Source: Colias croceus (taxonomy: Eukaryota; Arthropoda; Insecta; Lepidoptera; Pieridae). From it: 64,000 nt of DNA. Made by a program: the position numbers and the translations under genes. Location of the stretch: NCBI RefSeq assembly GCF_905220415.1, contig NC_059555.1:9416001-9480000 (forward strand). Direction: 5' to 3'. This document shows positions 35,485 through 45,102 of this stretch, in pieces. Position 1 is the first letter of the stretch. Each line of letters opens with the position of its first letter. The notes beneath the pieces were generated by a model. The model had not been told where the DNA came from. It searched no databases and saw nothing but the letters and a program-made list of their open reading frames with translations.

Positions 35485-35580
35485 TGTGAGTATGCTAGTG
35501 TGTGTGCGCGCATGAGTGGGTGTGTATGTGAGTGTGTGTGAGTGAGTGTGTGCGCAAGTGTATATGTTTGTGTGATTAAT
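35485..35580. repeat. GT-rich alternating purine-pyrimidine tract
   Basis: It contains GTGTGTGTGCGCGCATGAGT and GTGAGTGTGTGTGAGTGAGT, an irregular TG/GTGA microsatellite in the LINE 3' UTR. The sequence type can adopt Z-DNA. Confidence 0.8.
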
Positions 35581-35652
35581 CATATGTGTAGGTGTGTATA
35601 TCAGTTTACATAAAGTGTTCTTAAATTGCAGTAGAAAGATTCCAGAGTAATT

Positions 35653-37701
35653 TTAAATGAGGTCTTTAAGAAGGTCTTCGGTTTGTTGGTAATCCAGTGA
35701 TTTTAAAAAAGTAGAAACTGTCTTTTTGCATTTGTAATTGTTCAAGGGATAAATGTTTAATTTCTTATTTATTTTATTATAAAGAAAGGGTCCCATAAAG
35801 CAAAAGAAATTATGTGAATGAGTTGATGAAAAGGCGGTAGATGAACAAATTGTGTTATTATGGCGCTTATTCTTGAGTAAAGTGGGGTCAAATACCAGCT
35901 TTGAATGTTGCTTCATAATGGTGTGAAGTATGAATGTTTGTCTAACCGAAAGCACACCCCACATCCTATAGAGCTCTAACGTGGGGTAACGATATGGAAG
36001 TCCAGCACTCACTTTAAGTATGGCACGTTGAGCTCTTTCAACTTCAATAAGGTGTGACTTTGCACAACCACCCCAAGATGTAACACAATAATCTATCAGT
36101 GAATTACAAAGTGCAAAATATACAATTTTTATCACCTCTCTGTTAGCAACATGTCTAAGACTTCTGAAAATATAAATCAATTTTCGTAGTCTGGACACTA
36201 GAGTGTCTACGTGGGGTTTAAAAGATAAAAATTGGTCGATAGTGGTACCGAGGTATTTTATAGTTTCAGTCCTCTCTAGTACAGGACAGTTACAGTTCAC
36301 GTGATTTGGGGGACAAGTATGAGCTGTTATTACGAGTGTAGGAGGTGGTAGTAGATTGACCTTATGAGCGAAGACCATATATTTAGTTTTGGAAATGTTT
36401 AGGGTTAGGATATTTTGGCGTAACCAATGCCCGACTTTATTAAATCCATCCTGAGCGTATTTGAACACATCGTCCCAAGTGTCACCAACAAAAAATAGCG
36501 CGGTATCGTCGGCAAATGATACGATCTTCCCATTAAAAAGAGATAGGTTACATAAATCATTTATGTAAGCCAAGAAAAGGGTGGGGCCGATGACACTGCC
36601 CTGAGGAACGCCATAATTAACCGACAATTCCCCACTAACCACGTCATGATTGAGCTTCACGCGTTGCTGTCTATCCGATAGGTAATCAGTCAATAGTTTT
36701 AGGGAGTTATCTCTTATACCCATTCGTTCCAATTTATACAACAAGTGAGGGATAGAGACCGTGTCAAATGCTTTAGCTAGATCTAGGAATACTGTTAAGC
36801 ATTTCTTTTTAGAGTCTAAATTTGTGATAATTGAGTCAACTAATTCATGCACAGCATCGCCAGTAGCTTTGCCGCGCCTGAAACCAAACTGGTTGGATGA
36901 TAGTGGGTGGTTTATTTCTAGAAAATTAATAAGTCTTTTATTGATTATTCGCTCTAAAATCTTGGAAAGAGTTGGCAAAATGGATATAGGTCGGTAGTTG
37001 CTGACACAGTCTCTATCGCCTCCTTTGTGAATGGGAGTAATAAGGGCTGATTTAAATGCTCTCGGAAATGTGCCCGAATCCATGGCAAGATTACAGATAT
37101 GTAGGATCGGTTGTGTCAAGAGTTTACAGTACTTCTTTAAAATTCTTCCTGAAATTAGGTCAACACCAGCTACAGAGTCATTATTTAAACCATTTATAAC
37201 ATGAGAGATTTCGTTATTGTCTGTAGGAAGTAAAACGAAGGAATTTACTGGTGGGGTCAAAAGAGGAAGGTGGTTTGGAAGCTGCGGTGGAAACGCATTA
37301 TGATTTAAGTCGATAATTTGTTTTGCTAAATTTTCGCCTACGCTAGAAAAGTATTGGTTAACGTCATTGGCGCTTTTTTGGGGATCACATGAATTTAAAA
37401 GAGCAGAATTATGATTATCAGATTTATTACAGTTACTTATTTCCTTAATGGTTGTCCATAATTTTTTAGTATTACCCTTAGTTTTTTGTATAGCTTGCTT
37501 ATCATAGTTGCGCTTTGCTTTTTTTAATGAAGAGTTACAGAAATTCCTGTAACGTTTGTAAATGAGTTTTAAAGTTTCATTAGTCGGATGTTTTTTTGAT
37601 TTAATGTATAGATTGTCCCGATTTCTCATAATACGCAAAAGCCCTTTTGTGATCCATGGCTTAAAGATCCGTTGCCTTGATGGGATTTTGACTATACGCA
37701 T
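35653..37701 (-). CDS. LINE reverse transcriptase (5'-truncated ORF2)
   Basis: The 682 residues from the first Met contain the full RT domain. The segment HKGGDRDCVSNYRPISILP lies near residues 225-244, QFGFRRGKATGDAV near 271-284, the palm motif A FLDLAKAFDT at 305-314 (catalytic Asp), YGVPQGSVIGPTLF at 363-376, the catalytic FADD box at 396-399, then the HWLRQNILTLNISKTK block at 425-440 and a C-terminal region (IERAQRA-type segment, RYPTLELY). The frame has no stop or frameshift and stays open for about 50 further codons upstream to the junction, but the N-terminal AP-like endonuclease is missing. The enzyme would copy element RNA at a nicked target. The copy looks young but cannot be self-sufficient. 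It is paralogous to the RT at 40185-42290 (shared LDLAKAFDTVSIP, NYGVPQGS). Jockey/CR1 group; clade not assigned. Confidence 0.95.
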   Translation of the reverse strand: MRIVKIPSRQRIFKPWITKGLLRIMRNRDNLYIKSKKHPTNETLKLIYKRYRNFCNSSLKKAKRNYDKQAIQKTKGNTKKLWTTIKEISNCNKSDNHNSALLNSCDPQKSANDVNQYFSSVGENLAKQIIDLNHNAFPPQLPNHLPLLTPPVNSFVLLPTDNNEISHVINGLNNDSVAGVDLISGRILKKYCKLLTQPILHICNLAMDSGTFPRAFKSALITPIHKGGDRDCVSNYRPISILPTLSKILERIINKRLINFLEINHPLSSNQFGFRRGKATGDAVHELVDSIITNLDSKKKCLTVFLDLAKAFDTVSIPHLLYKLERMGIRDNSLKLLTDYLSDRQQRVKLNHDVVSGELSVNYGVPQGSVIGPTLFLAYINDLCNLSLFNGKIVSFADDTALFFVGDTWDDVFKYAQDGFNKVGHWLRQNILTLNISKTKYMVFAHKVNLLPPPTLVITAHTCPPNHVNCNCPVLERTETIKYLGTTIDQFLSFKPHVDTLVSRLRKLIYIFRSLRHVANREVIKIVYFALCNSLIDYCVTSWGGCAKSHLIEVERAQRAILKVSAGLPYRYPTLELYRMWGVLSVRQTFILHTIMKQHSKLVFDPTLLKNKRHNNTICSSTAFSSTHSHNFFCFMGPFLYNKINKKLNIYPLNNYKCKKTVSTFLKSLDYQQTEDLLKDLI

Positions 37702-37851
37702 GTTATTTTTTATATGTTGGTATAAAAGCGATACAAATTTGTCTGTAGCTAGATTAACGTCAGAGAAGGTAGAAATTTGTTGAAAATTAGTAGATAATAG
37801 GTCATTTTCAAGCCCATCAAAATCAATTGAATGACATAGATTATTAGATTT

Positions 37852-38676
37852 GCCTAGGAAATGCGTGAAAATGCCTGGGAAATGCGTGAAAATGTCCGGA
37901 AAATGCGTGAATGTCCGGGAAAAGTGTGGAAAACGCCTGGAAAATCCTCGGAAAATGCCTGGAAATCCCCGGAATACAGGGGAGGTGTACTTATTACTTT
38001 ACAGGTATTTCCCGGAAAATGAAAATTCCCGGAAAATGTCTGGAAAATATCCGGAAAATGCCTGGAAATTTCCCGGAAAATTTCCTAGGAAATGGCCGGA
38101 AAATGCCCGGAAAAGTGTGGAAAACGCCTGGAAAATCCTCGGAAAAGGCCTGGAAAATCCTCGGAAAATGCCTGGGAAATATCCAGAAAATGCCGGGGAT
38201 TTCCAGGCATTTTCCGAGGATTTTCCAGGCGTTTTCCACACTTTTCCCGGACATTTTCACGCATTTTCCGGACATTTTCACGCATTTCCCAGGCATTTTC
38301 CGGATATTTTCCAGGCTTTTCCCTGGCATTTTCCGAGGATTTACCAGGCCTTTTCCGAGGATTTTCCAGGCGTTTTCCACACTTTTCCCGGACACTTTCA
38401 CGCAATTTTCCGGGCATTTCCCAGGCATTTTCCGGATATTTTCCAGGCTTTTCCCTGGCATTTTTCGAGGATTTTCCAGGCTTTTCCCTGGCATTTTCCG
38501 AGGATTTTCCAGGCATTTTCCGAGGATTTTCCAGGCGTTTTCCACACTTTTCCCGGACATTTTCACGCATTTTCCGGATATTTTCCGGGCATTTTCCAGG
38601 CATTTCCCAGGCATTTTCCGGATATTTCCCAGGCATTTTCCGGATATTTTCCAGACATTTTCCGGGAATTTTCATT
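37852..38676. repeat. CCGGAAAATG minisatellite, right part, orientation switch
   Basis: GGAAAA orientation runs from 37852 to about 38195. Then the array flips to TTTTCC orientation (from about 38203) and runs to 38676. At the flip, GATTTCCAGGCATTTTCC mirrors the preceding units, giving a hairpin-forming centre. Apparent frames of 196-276 codons are artefacts. Confidence 0.95.
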
Positions 38677-38937
38677 TTGAATTTTCATTTGACCTTGAAA
38701 TTAAATAGTTGCTTAGACCCTACCATATGTAGGTTTTGAGACAACTTTTAGGGTGTCAATATAATAACTATTTACGTTTTACTACTATTTACATATTTAT
38801 TTACATTGTGATCTAACAAAAGACTTGCAATGTGATGACCAATAAAAGAATTTGCAGCACAAAAATGGAGAAAGGTTAATTTCTTAATTATTATTTAAAT
38901 AACATAACTGTCAGATTCTTTTACTTATTTATAATAA

Positions 38938-39122
38938 ACTAGTGGTCTGCCCCGGCTTCGCCCGTGGTACATATTTTGCAATAAAAGGTAGCCTTTGTCC
39001 TTTCTCGGGTATCAAAATATCTCTATACCAAATTTCATGCAAATTGGTTCTGTAGTTTAGGCGTGATTGAGTAACAGACAGACAGACAGAGTTACTTTCG
39101 CATTTATAATATTAGTATGGAT
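38938..39122 (+). mobile_element. Short interspersed element, subtype A
   Basis: Complete: ACTAGTGGTCTGCCCCGGCT, CCTTTCTCGGGTATCAAAAT, GACA repeats and the TTTATAATATTAGTATGGAT tail. It lies inside the right part of the hAT shell. Confidence 0.9.
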
Positions 39123-39368
39123 GAATAACATTATTTTATTATTTTTTTATTATCTAAATATGTATAAAAAAATTACGTGTTAGGTACTTTGTTTGTCCGC
39201 GATAGACTCCTGAATTAATAAAACGATTTAAAATCAAATTTGAATATGTTAAAATAACAAAATTGCGAAAGTAAGTATTAAGAAAATATAAACATTTCCA
39301 AAAAAAAAGGCCCCTGGGTAGTTTCAGCCCAGGGCCCCACAAGTTCACGGTCCGGCCCTGCTTGTTTT

Positions 39369-39648
39369 ACTTTGCCTTATACAGAATTTTATTCATTCGT
39401 CGCCTTTTATACATTAAAATGTTCGCAATAAAAAAACAATAAAACAAAAATGAATGACGGATGAAAAGCGCCAACTTAAACCAAAATATCATGACAGTCT
39501 GACATTATCTCCTACAAATCTGCTACAAAAAGTTGTTGTTGACCCAGAATACTGAAATTTGGCACAATAGTTCTTCACGCGGTAAGTAAACAACGACATT
39601 GTTGACCTATAACCTAGCTGTATTTTTCTAAAACATAAGTATGTGTTT
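39369..39648. other. No gene or repeat recognised
   Basis: AT-rich sequence between the hAT target duplication and the GC-rich repeat. Confidence 0.5.
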
Positions 39649-39812
39649 TATTAAGCTATTGCATATAAGCCGGGCCTTGAGCGCGGGGACCGAATCGATA
39701 AAAATCCGTAACGAAAAAACCTCACGCTCCCCACTCCGACGGGCGGAGGTGTGGCTTGAAGGCATAGCATGCAATAGCTTTACCGCGGCAGTCCCCGAGT
39801 GCCGCACGTCAT
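39649..39812. repeat. GC-rich AAGCTATTGCAT repeat, copy 1
   Basis: AAGCTATTGCAT near 39653 is repeated inverted at about 39767 (ATGCAATAGCTT). Between them: GGGCCTTGAGCGCGGGGACC, CACGCTCCCCACTCCGACGG and GGTGTGGCTTGAAGGCATAG. After the inverted end comes TACCGCGGCAGTCCCCGAGT and a T-run. The second copy is 44231-44432. It is much more GC-rich than any neighbour. Open frames on both strands are within the repeat. Confidence 0.8.
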
Positions 39813-40134
39813 TTTTTTTCTTATCCTTACCTATTTTGGTAGGCAACTGCACCCATCCTTTGTTATGGTCGTCTATATGGGCGACGCAAGGCAGGCAGTG
39901 CGTATAAGATTTCATATGAAAAACAAATGTTATTTACACCTATGTTTAGGACTGTCTCGATTATAGGTCCGACGCAGTAGAGATGAAAAACTTTCAGCTG
40001 AGGGCAGTTTTTGACTTCCTATTTTTATTTTAATATTTTCTTTGTCTTGTGTCTGCATTTGTTCCAAAAAATCAATGTCAGGAAATGCAATATATAATTT
40101 TTTCTATAATAATAATACAGAATATATTATTATT
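39813..40134. other. No gene or repeat recognised
   Basis: AT-rich sequence preceding the LINE. It ends in an ATT/AAT-rich stretch at 40108-40137. Confidence 0.5.
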
Positions 40135-40184
40135 AATTCCTTTCACATACCATCGACCTGAAAACAGTAAATTGGTCCGAAGTT

Positions 40185-42290
40185 ATGGCTATAAAGGATA
40201 TACATTTTTTGGTTGAGACATTCACGGAAACACTACTAACAATAATTCATAAACATACTCAAAAAATTTATTGTTCCAGGTCAAAATATATCTTAAAGCC
40301 GTGGATAACTCCTGGTCTTTTGCGTTGCATCCGTCATAGAGATCGTCTTCACATTCGAGTTAAACGAAACTCTCTTGATACAGTTTTACTCCACGTCTAT
40401 CACCGATATCGTAATTTTACTAATAATCTGTTGAAAAAGCTGAAACGCGAGTATGAAGCCAATATCCTTAGATCTAGTGTAGGAAACCCCAAAAAGCTCT
40501 GGAATGCAGTTAAAAATATTTGTTACATAGATAACCACAAAAACAAACCTTTAGATCTTTTATATATCAATAAAAATGGAACTACTGAATCTCTTAATAT
40601 ATGTAACGAACATTTTACCTCTGTCGGCGAATCATACGCTACTCATATTTTAAATAACTTACAAATAACTCAAGATACATTAGCGTCAAGTATAAAATCG
40701 AACAATATCCCAGTTAAATCATTCTTTTTGAGTCCAACAGATACATTTGAAGTTGAAAACCTTATTTTACAATTACGCAATGAAAAATCACCTGGCATTG
40801 ATGGCCTTGATAATTCATTAATTAAACAGATTCGAGAAGAAATTTTAAGTCCTTTAACCTCAATTTATAATCGAAGTCTATCACTCGGTATTTTCCCTAA
40901 TAGCTGGAAGGTTGCTGCAGTTTGCCCAATTTATAAATCAGGAACTCGTGACAATCCCAATAATTATAGGCCGATATCACTGTTAGGCGTTTTTTCGAAA
41001 ATTCTTGAGAAAATTGTTAACTCTCGACTTACCAAGTTTCTAGAGTCCAATAATCTTCTATCATCGCGTCAGTTTGGTTTCAGATGTCAAAAAAGTACGT
41101 CAGATGCTGTGAGCCTATTAACATCTATAGTTTCCTCACATTTGGACAACAAAAACGCATGTCTCAGTGTTTTTCTAGACCTTGCGAAGGCCTTCGACAC
41201 TGTTTCTATCCCACTGCTGCTTAGAAAACTTCATAATAAGGGTGTTAGGGGTCATGCATTGCTATGGTTTGAAACTTATCTCAGAGGGAGACTTCAATGT
41301 GTAAAGATTGGAGAGAGCGTTAGTTCCACGAAAGAAGTTAATTACGGTGTTCCACAGGGCAGTATCCTGGGTCCGACTCTCTTCATTCTTTACATGGATG
41401 ATATTCACAACCTCCCCCTTAGCGGTGCTGATATTCTTTGTTATGCGGATGACACTGCTATCACTTTTCACGGTGGCAGTTGGGATGAGGCAGTGTTAGC
41501 TGCAAGGCAGGGAATGATACAGGTTAATTCTTGGCTCGAACGTAACTTATTGACTCTGAACCTAGACAAGACGAATTTTATCTGCTTTCATAAGACTGCT
41601 GCGTCCGCCCCTTCCCTGATAGAATTAATTAATATATCCCCGGACGATTGTGCGCCTCAATATATTGAAAGAGTTGAAGTTACCAAGTATTTAGGAGTTT
41701 TGGTGGATCAAAATCTGAGTTTTAAGAATCACATAAATCTTCTGTCTGATCGCGTGCGTAAAATCATTTATATCATGAAGCAACTCCGCCGATCTGCCGA
41801 CGTCAAATTACTTAAAACTATATATTTCGCGCTATGTCAATCACTAATTACTTACTGCATTGGTTCGTGGGGAGGTGCCGTTAAGTCAAACCTAATTCGT
41901 ATTGAGAGGGCTCAACGAGCGGTACTTAAAACTATGCTGCAAAAACCTTTCAGATACCCTACTTTCAACCTTTATAAAGACGCTAGTGTTCTCACTGTTC
42001 GCCAACTTTTCATCCTTGATAAAATTATATCTACGCATAAATGGGTGATTAACTCTCCCAATTACAAGGATAATGTGAGAAAGCGTATTTACAAAATACC
42101 AAATGTTCGTGTAAATACTTCTTTTGCTAAGCGTTTCAATCCTTTTGCTGGTATATTTATTTATAATAAAATTTGCTCCAATTGTAATATAAAAAACTGT
42201 TCTTCTAAAAAAGCAAAGATCATCGTAACTAACTTCCTTAAATCTCTAAACTACGTATCAACAGAAAATCTTCTTGCGTCATTATTTTAA
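40185..42290 (+). CDS. LINE reverse transcriptase (5'-truncated ORF2)
   Basis: 701 residues without stop or frameshift. The N-terminal ~170 residues are the linker between endonuclease and RT (KPWITPGLLRCIRHRDRL at about 38-55 has its counterpart in the RT at 35653-37701). RT landmarks: PIYKSGTRDNPNNYRPISLL near 248-267, QFGFRCQKSTSDAV near 296-309, motif A FLDLAKAFDT at 330-339, NYGVPQGSILGPTLF at 386-400 and the catalytic YADD at 420-423, followed by SWLERNLLTLNLDKT. The C-terminal half carries the GSWGGAVKSNLIRIERAQRA segment shared with the other copy. The endonuclease is missing. The intact catalytic residues indicate a recent insertion; it cannot mobilise itself without the missing N-terminus. 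Confidence 0.95.
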   Translation: MAIKDIHFLVETFTETLLTIIHKHTQKIYCSRSKYILKPWITPGLLRCIRHRDRLHIRVKRNSLDTVLLHVYHRYRNFTNNLLKKLKREYEANILRSSVGNPKKLWNAVKNICYIDNHKNKPLDLLYINKNGTTESLNICNEHFTSVGESYATHILNNLQITQDTLASSIKSNNIPVKSFFLSPTDTFEVENLILQLRNEKSPGIDGLDNSLIKQIREEILSPLTSIYNRSLSLGIFPNSWKVAAVCPIYKSGTRDNPNNYRPISLLGVFSKILEKIVNSRLTKFLESNNLLSSRQFGFRCQKSTSDAVSLLTSIVSSHLDNKNACLSVFLDLAKAFDTVSIPLLLRKLHNKGVRGHALLWFETYLRGRLQCVKIGESVSSTKEVNYGVPQGSILGPTLFILYMDDIHNLPLSGADILCYADDTAITFHGGSWDEAVLAARQGMIQVNSWLERNLLTLNLDKTNFICFHKTAASAPSLIELINISPDDCAPQYIERVEVTKYLGVLVDQNLSFKNHINLLSDRVRKIIYIMKQLRRSADVKLLKTIYFALCQSLITYCIGSWGGAVKSNLIRIERAQRAVLKTMLQKPFRYPTFNLYKDASVLTVRQLFILDKIISTHKWVINSPNYKDNVRKRIYKIPNVRVNTSFAKRFNPFAGIFIYNKICSNCNIKNCSSKKAKIIVTNFLKSLNYVSTENLLASLF

Positions 42291-42340
42291 TTTGTGTATA
42301 TAATCGGCATTTATATCATTTCAAAATTATTATATTTATT

Positions 42341-42405
42341 GTTATATGTATATATATTTATTATATATATATATTCTTTTATTTTATTTATTTTATAATA
42401 TATTA
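42341..42405. repeat. TA-rich low-complexity tract in LINE 3' UTR
   Basis: TATATATTTATTATATATAT followed by TTTTATTTTATTTATTTTAT. Confidence 0.8.
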
Positions 42406-42716
42406 AGTATATTAATTTTATCATTTAGTACCTTTAGTTTGTATAATCCTGTAGCATTTAAGTCATGGAATGCTTTTTGAACGTGTTGTTATCTGCGTTA
42501 AATTATACCGAGGACACCCAATTTTTTGTAAAATCGTCTCAGTGCCCACGATACAGGCTTGCCTAGTGTGGGTACTATTGGTAAACCTTTATTATAAACT
42601 TAGATAAAGCCAAATGTATGTAAAACGTGCAACATAAATACAATTGTACCTAACTGTGTAAAACATATTATGGTTTTTAAATAAATATATTTTTCATTTT
42701 CATTTTCATTTTCATA

Positions 42717-44230
42717 TGTAGAATTATAAATATAAACAATACATGGTACATTAAAATATGTTTTTACTGCATACATTGTACCGATAAGAATCAATGATAA
42801 AACAATAGCATTCAAAGAGTGAAAATAAATTTCAGAAGTCAAACAATACGTTACAAAAAATGTATAAATGTTCCGGAAACAAAATTAAGAGACTATTTTG
42901 GTATCTTTGAATCTTGCCAAAGAAGTTTCACTTCTGACACACACGCTCTTTTTTGTTTTATTTCTAACTATAATTTACGATAGACAAATATAATTTGTTG
43001 TCAGAAAAGTGACGTCAAATGTACGACGTGTGTCGATTGCGAATCCAATTGTTAGCTTCCTTCGACTATAATAGACTGATGTTTGTAAACATTGGCCAAA
43101 AAATATAGCTGTTGATCAAACTGAAATGTTTTTTTATTCATTTACAAATATGGGATTATGAATCGTTAGAAAGATAGAAGCTACTCAATTTGCCACGTTG
43201 ATTTTTTTATAAAACAAATCGCTTATTTATTGTAAGTATTATTTTTCTTGATTTAGATACTGTTTCATAATATATTTATTCGTACGTATAACTCATAAGT
43301 TGTACGTACATGTAAGTTGTGATGTAATTTGTAAGTTTATGTTACTAAGTAATAAAATAATTTAAGGAAAGTCTACATAAAAGCTTTTTTGAACTAGTTA
43401 TATATATACGATGGCTGCTCTCTTGCCACGTTTAACAACCATTCCAAATAGAAAGCAAAAACAAAACACGCTCATATTTCCTCTAATAAAAAGCTTACAC
43501 AGTTTTATATTTTACGCAACACATTTTATCACAGCTTTGACCTGAAACGGAAAATCTGATAAATATAATTCGGTACAATTTGCACGAAAAAGCGATTTCT
43601 GATTAACTGACCTACTTGTTTCTATAGATGAACGATAATGTTTGAACTATAATATTAAACATGGCAATATTTTTACTTCTTTTTTTCAAGTGGCAACTCC
43701 CGATCCCAGTGAGGACGGATTCTGCCAAATAATTGTAGGTACTTACTAAGAAATATTATTTTAGCTTTAACAGCTGTAAACGTAGTGAGTAAATAAAAAT
43801 ACCTAGCTTCGCAGAAAGAACAAAGTAAATATCTTTACTTTTCATTATGATAAAATACTACGTTGATATTAGATAAATTATGGCCCCATCGATTAGATGA
43901 AATAGGTATGGTTGAGTCTTGGGGCCATGACTCTAATGGCCCCAAGACTCGACATTTTAATTTAAAATGAAGACTTTTCCACAACATTTATTTAAAACCA
44001 AAATGATTCACATAACACATACCTACTTTAAAAACATAAGCCTCCTTCACTTGCGAAATATTTCACATTGAAAGATGAAGCAGTTCAAAAGTATGAGGAA
44101 ACAACATGGCATTTAGAAACACCAACATTAAAACAAAGGACTTTTTTAACAAGAAACAGAGCAATAAACCAGAATAGCGTACTTTTAATATAAATTAGAA
44201 AAACAAAAAAAAAACGAAACAATTTTTTTT
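42717..44230. other. No gene; repeat piece and a hairpin
   Basis: At 42895-42955 there is a piece of the GAAGTGAAACTTC repeat (CTTGCCAAAGAAGTTTCACT). At 43914-43950 there is a perfect 15-bp stem. Otherwise AT-rich without recognised features. Confidence 0.5.
43914..43950. repeat. Perfect 15-bp hairpin
   Basis: GAGTCTTGGGGCCAT, a 7-base loop GACTCTA, then ATGGCCCCAAGACTC. The stem is exact and GC-rich against an AT-rich background. The function is unknown. Confidence 0.9.
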
Positions 44231-44432
44231 TATTAAGCTATTGCATAGCTTCTAACGCGGGCCTTGAGCGCGGGGACCGAATCGAGAAACTCCGTAACGA
44301 AAAATCCTCACGCTCCCCATTCCGACGGGCGGTGGTGTGGCTTGAAGGCATAGGCCATAGCACGCTGCATGCATTATGCAATAGCTTTACCGCGGCAGTC
44401 CCCGAGTGCCACACGTCGTTTTTTTTATGTGA
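44231..44432. repeat. GC-rich AAGCTATTGCAT repeat, copy 2
   Basis: Same order as 39649-39812, with a longer central part (GGCATAGGCCATAGCACGCT). It ends CCGCGGCAGTCCCCGAGTGC and a T-run. The 79-codon antisense frame here is inside the repeat. Confidence 0.8.
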
Positions 44433-44513
44433 AATTAAGCTTCTTCTTATTCCAAAGCCTAAATTATATTTTCTCACGCGTTACTAAAAACTAGAAGGCA
44501 TATACCTACCTAA

Positions 44514-44680
44514 ACTAGCTTCCCCGCGGTTTTACCCGCATTGCTCCACTCGTATTGGTCCTAGCATGATAATATACAGCCTAAATAAAGCCTTCCTCGA
44601 TAAATGGAATATCTAACAGTGAAATAATTTTTCACATCGAACACGTAGTTCCTGGTATTAGCTCGTTCAAACAAACAAAT
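44514..44680 (+). mobile_element. Short interspersed element, subtype C
   Basis: Head ACTAGCTTCCCCGCGGTTTT, body CCTTCCTCGATAAATGGAAT, end AGCTCGTTCAAACAAACAAA. The CTTCAGCTTTATAATATTAG tail is lost. Confidence 0.8.
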
Positions 44681-44910
44681 AATATTATTATACCTAAATA
44701 AATGCCTTTAATAAATTTGTGTTTTTACTATTATGTTACTGAACGATCCTTTCGGTTCAAAGGTCAATGAGCAATAACCAGAAATGTAATTTTAATAGTT
44801 ATTTAATTGCCTGTTATGTCTTTCAATATTACTTGGTTTTTATCACGTTTTATGATAATTAAGTGTCGTGATTAGTTAGAAGATAGAGGTATGCATGAAG
44901 CCATATAATT

Positions 44911-44934
44911 TACTAGCTGTGCCCCGCGGTTTTA
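44911..44934 (+). mobile_element. Subtype C head fragment
   Basis: ACTAGCTGTGCCCCGCGGTT followed directly by a T-run and unrelated sequence. Confidence 0.65.
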
Positions 44935-44983
44935 TTTTTTTCAACATGCTTTTAATTTTTAAATAATTCATCTGTATAGAAGC

Positions 44984-45102
44984 ATGTGTGCCGTGCATAC
45001 GTGTCAGAAGTGGCACTCTTTGGCAAGATTTATAGAAAGCAAAATTGTCACCATTCTCTATGACGTGACGGTATTGCCATGTTAAAGAAGTTTCACTTCA
45101 AA
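44984..45102. repeat. GAAGTGAAACTTC-associated repeat piece
   Basis: ATACGTGTCAGAAGTGGCAC, CTATGACGTGACGGTATTGC and AAAGAAGTTTCACTTCAAAA. Related pieces are at 13430-13535 and 31880-31965 and, in longer form, at 8432 and 46990. Confidence 0.6.

Larger units (their letters stand above)
35149..37851 (-). mobile_element. 5'-truncated LINE with intact RT frame, inside the minisatellite
   Basis: The 3' end (plus-strand left) is an ATT/AAT microsatellite tail at about 35148-35162; the 3' UTR is 35163-35652 and includes a TG/GTGAG-rich stretch at 35485-35580. The RT gene occupies 35653-37701, and its frame stays open to the junction near 37851. No endonuclease domain is present, so the copy is 5' truncated. 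Minisatellite lies on both sides, and a 101-bp block of it (35032-35132 and 37873-37973, one mismatch) is present on both flanks. Confidence 0.92.
33454..39360. mobile_element. hAT-type non-autonomous element with nested insertions
   Basis: The left end is CAGGGCCGGATCTACCC and the right end is CGGTCCGGCCCTG, giving a 10-bp terminal inverted repeat CAGGGCCGGA. The 8-bp sequence CTTGTTTT lies immediately outside both ends (33446-33453 and 39361-39368). An exact 8-bp target duplication with CAGGG-type ends is the hAT superfamily signature. Both subterminal regions contain CAGCCCAGGGCCCC. No hAT transposase frame is present. The interior holds a truncated subtype C element, the minisatellite element, a LINE and a subtype A element, so most of the 5.9 kb is secondary insertion. 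Confidence 0.85.
40138..42716 (+). mobile_element. 5'-truncated LINE with intact RT frame
   Basis: The RT frame is 40185-42290. The in-frame sequence upstream of the first Met is element-like for only about 15 codons before a stop near 40134, placing the 5' truncation at about 40138. The 3' UTR runs to a TTTTCA tandem tail at 42693-42716. Tail repeats of this kind are typical of Jockey/CR1-type LINEs. No clear target duplication was found. Confidence 0.9.

Noticed and set aside
39628..39915. Overlapping 88- and 95-codon frames on both strands
   Set aside because: They lie on the GC-rich AAGCTATTGCAT repeat, whose second copy (44231-44432) also gives a spurious frame.
35149..42716. The two RT genes as one retroviral or LTR element
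   Set aside because: Different strands, no LTRs, no gag, protease, integrase or envelope; both have LINE-type RT motifs and microsatellite 3' tails.
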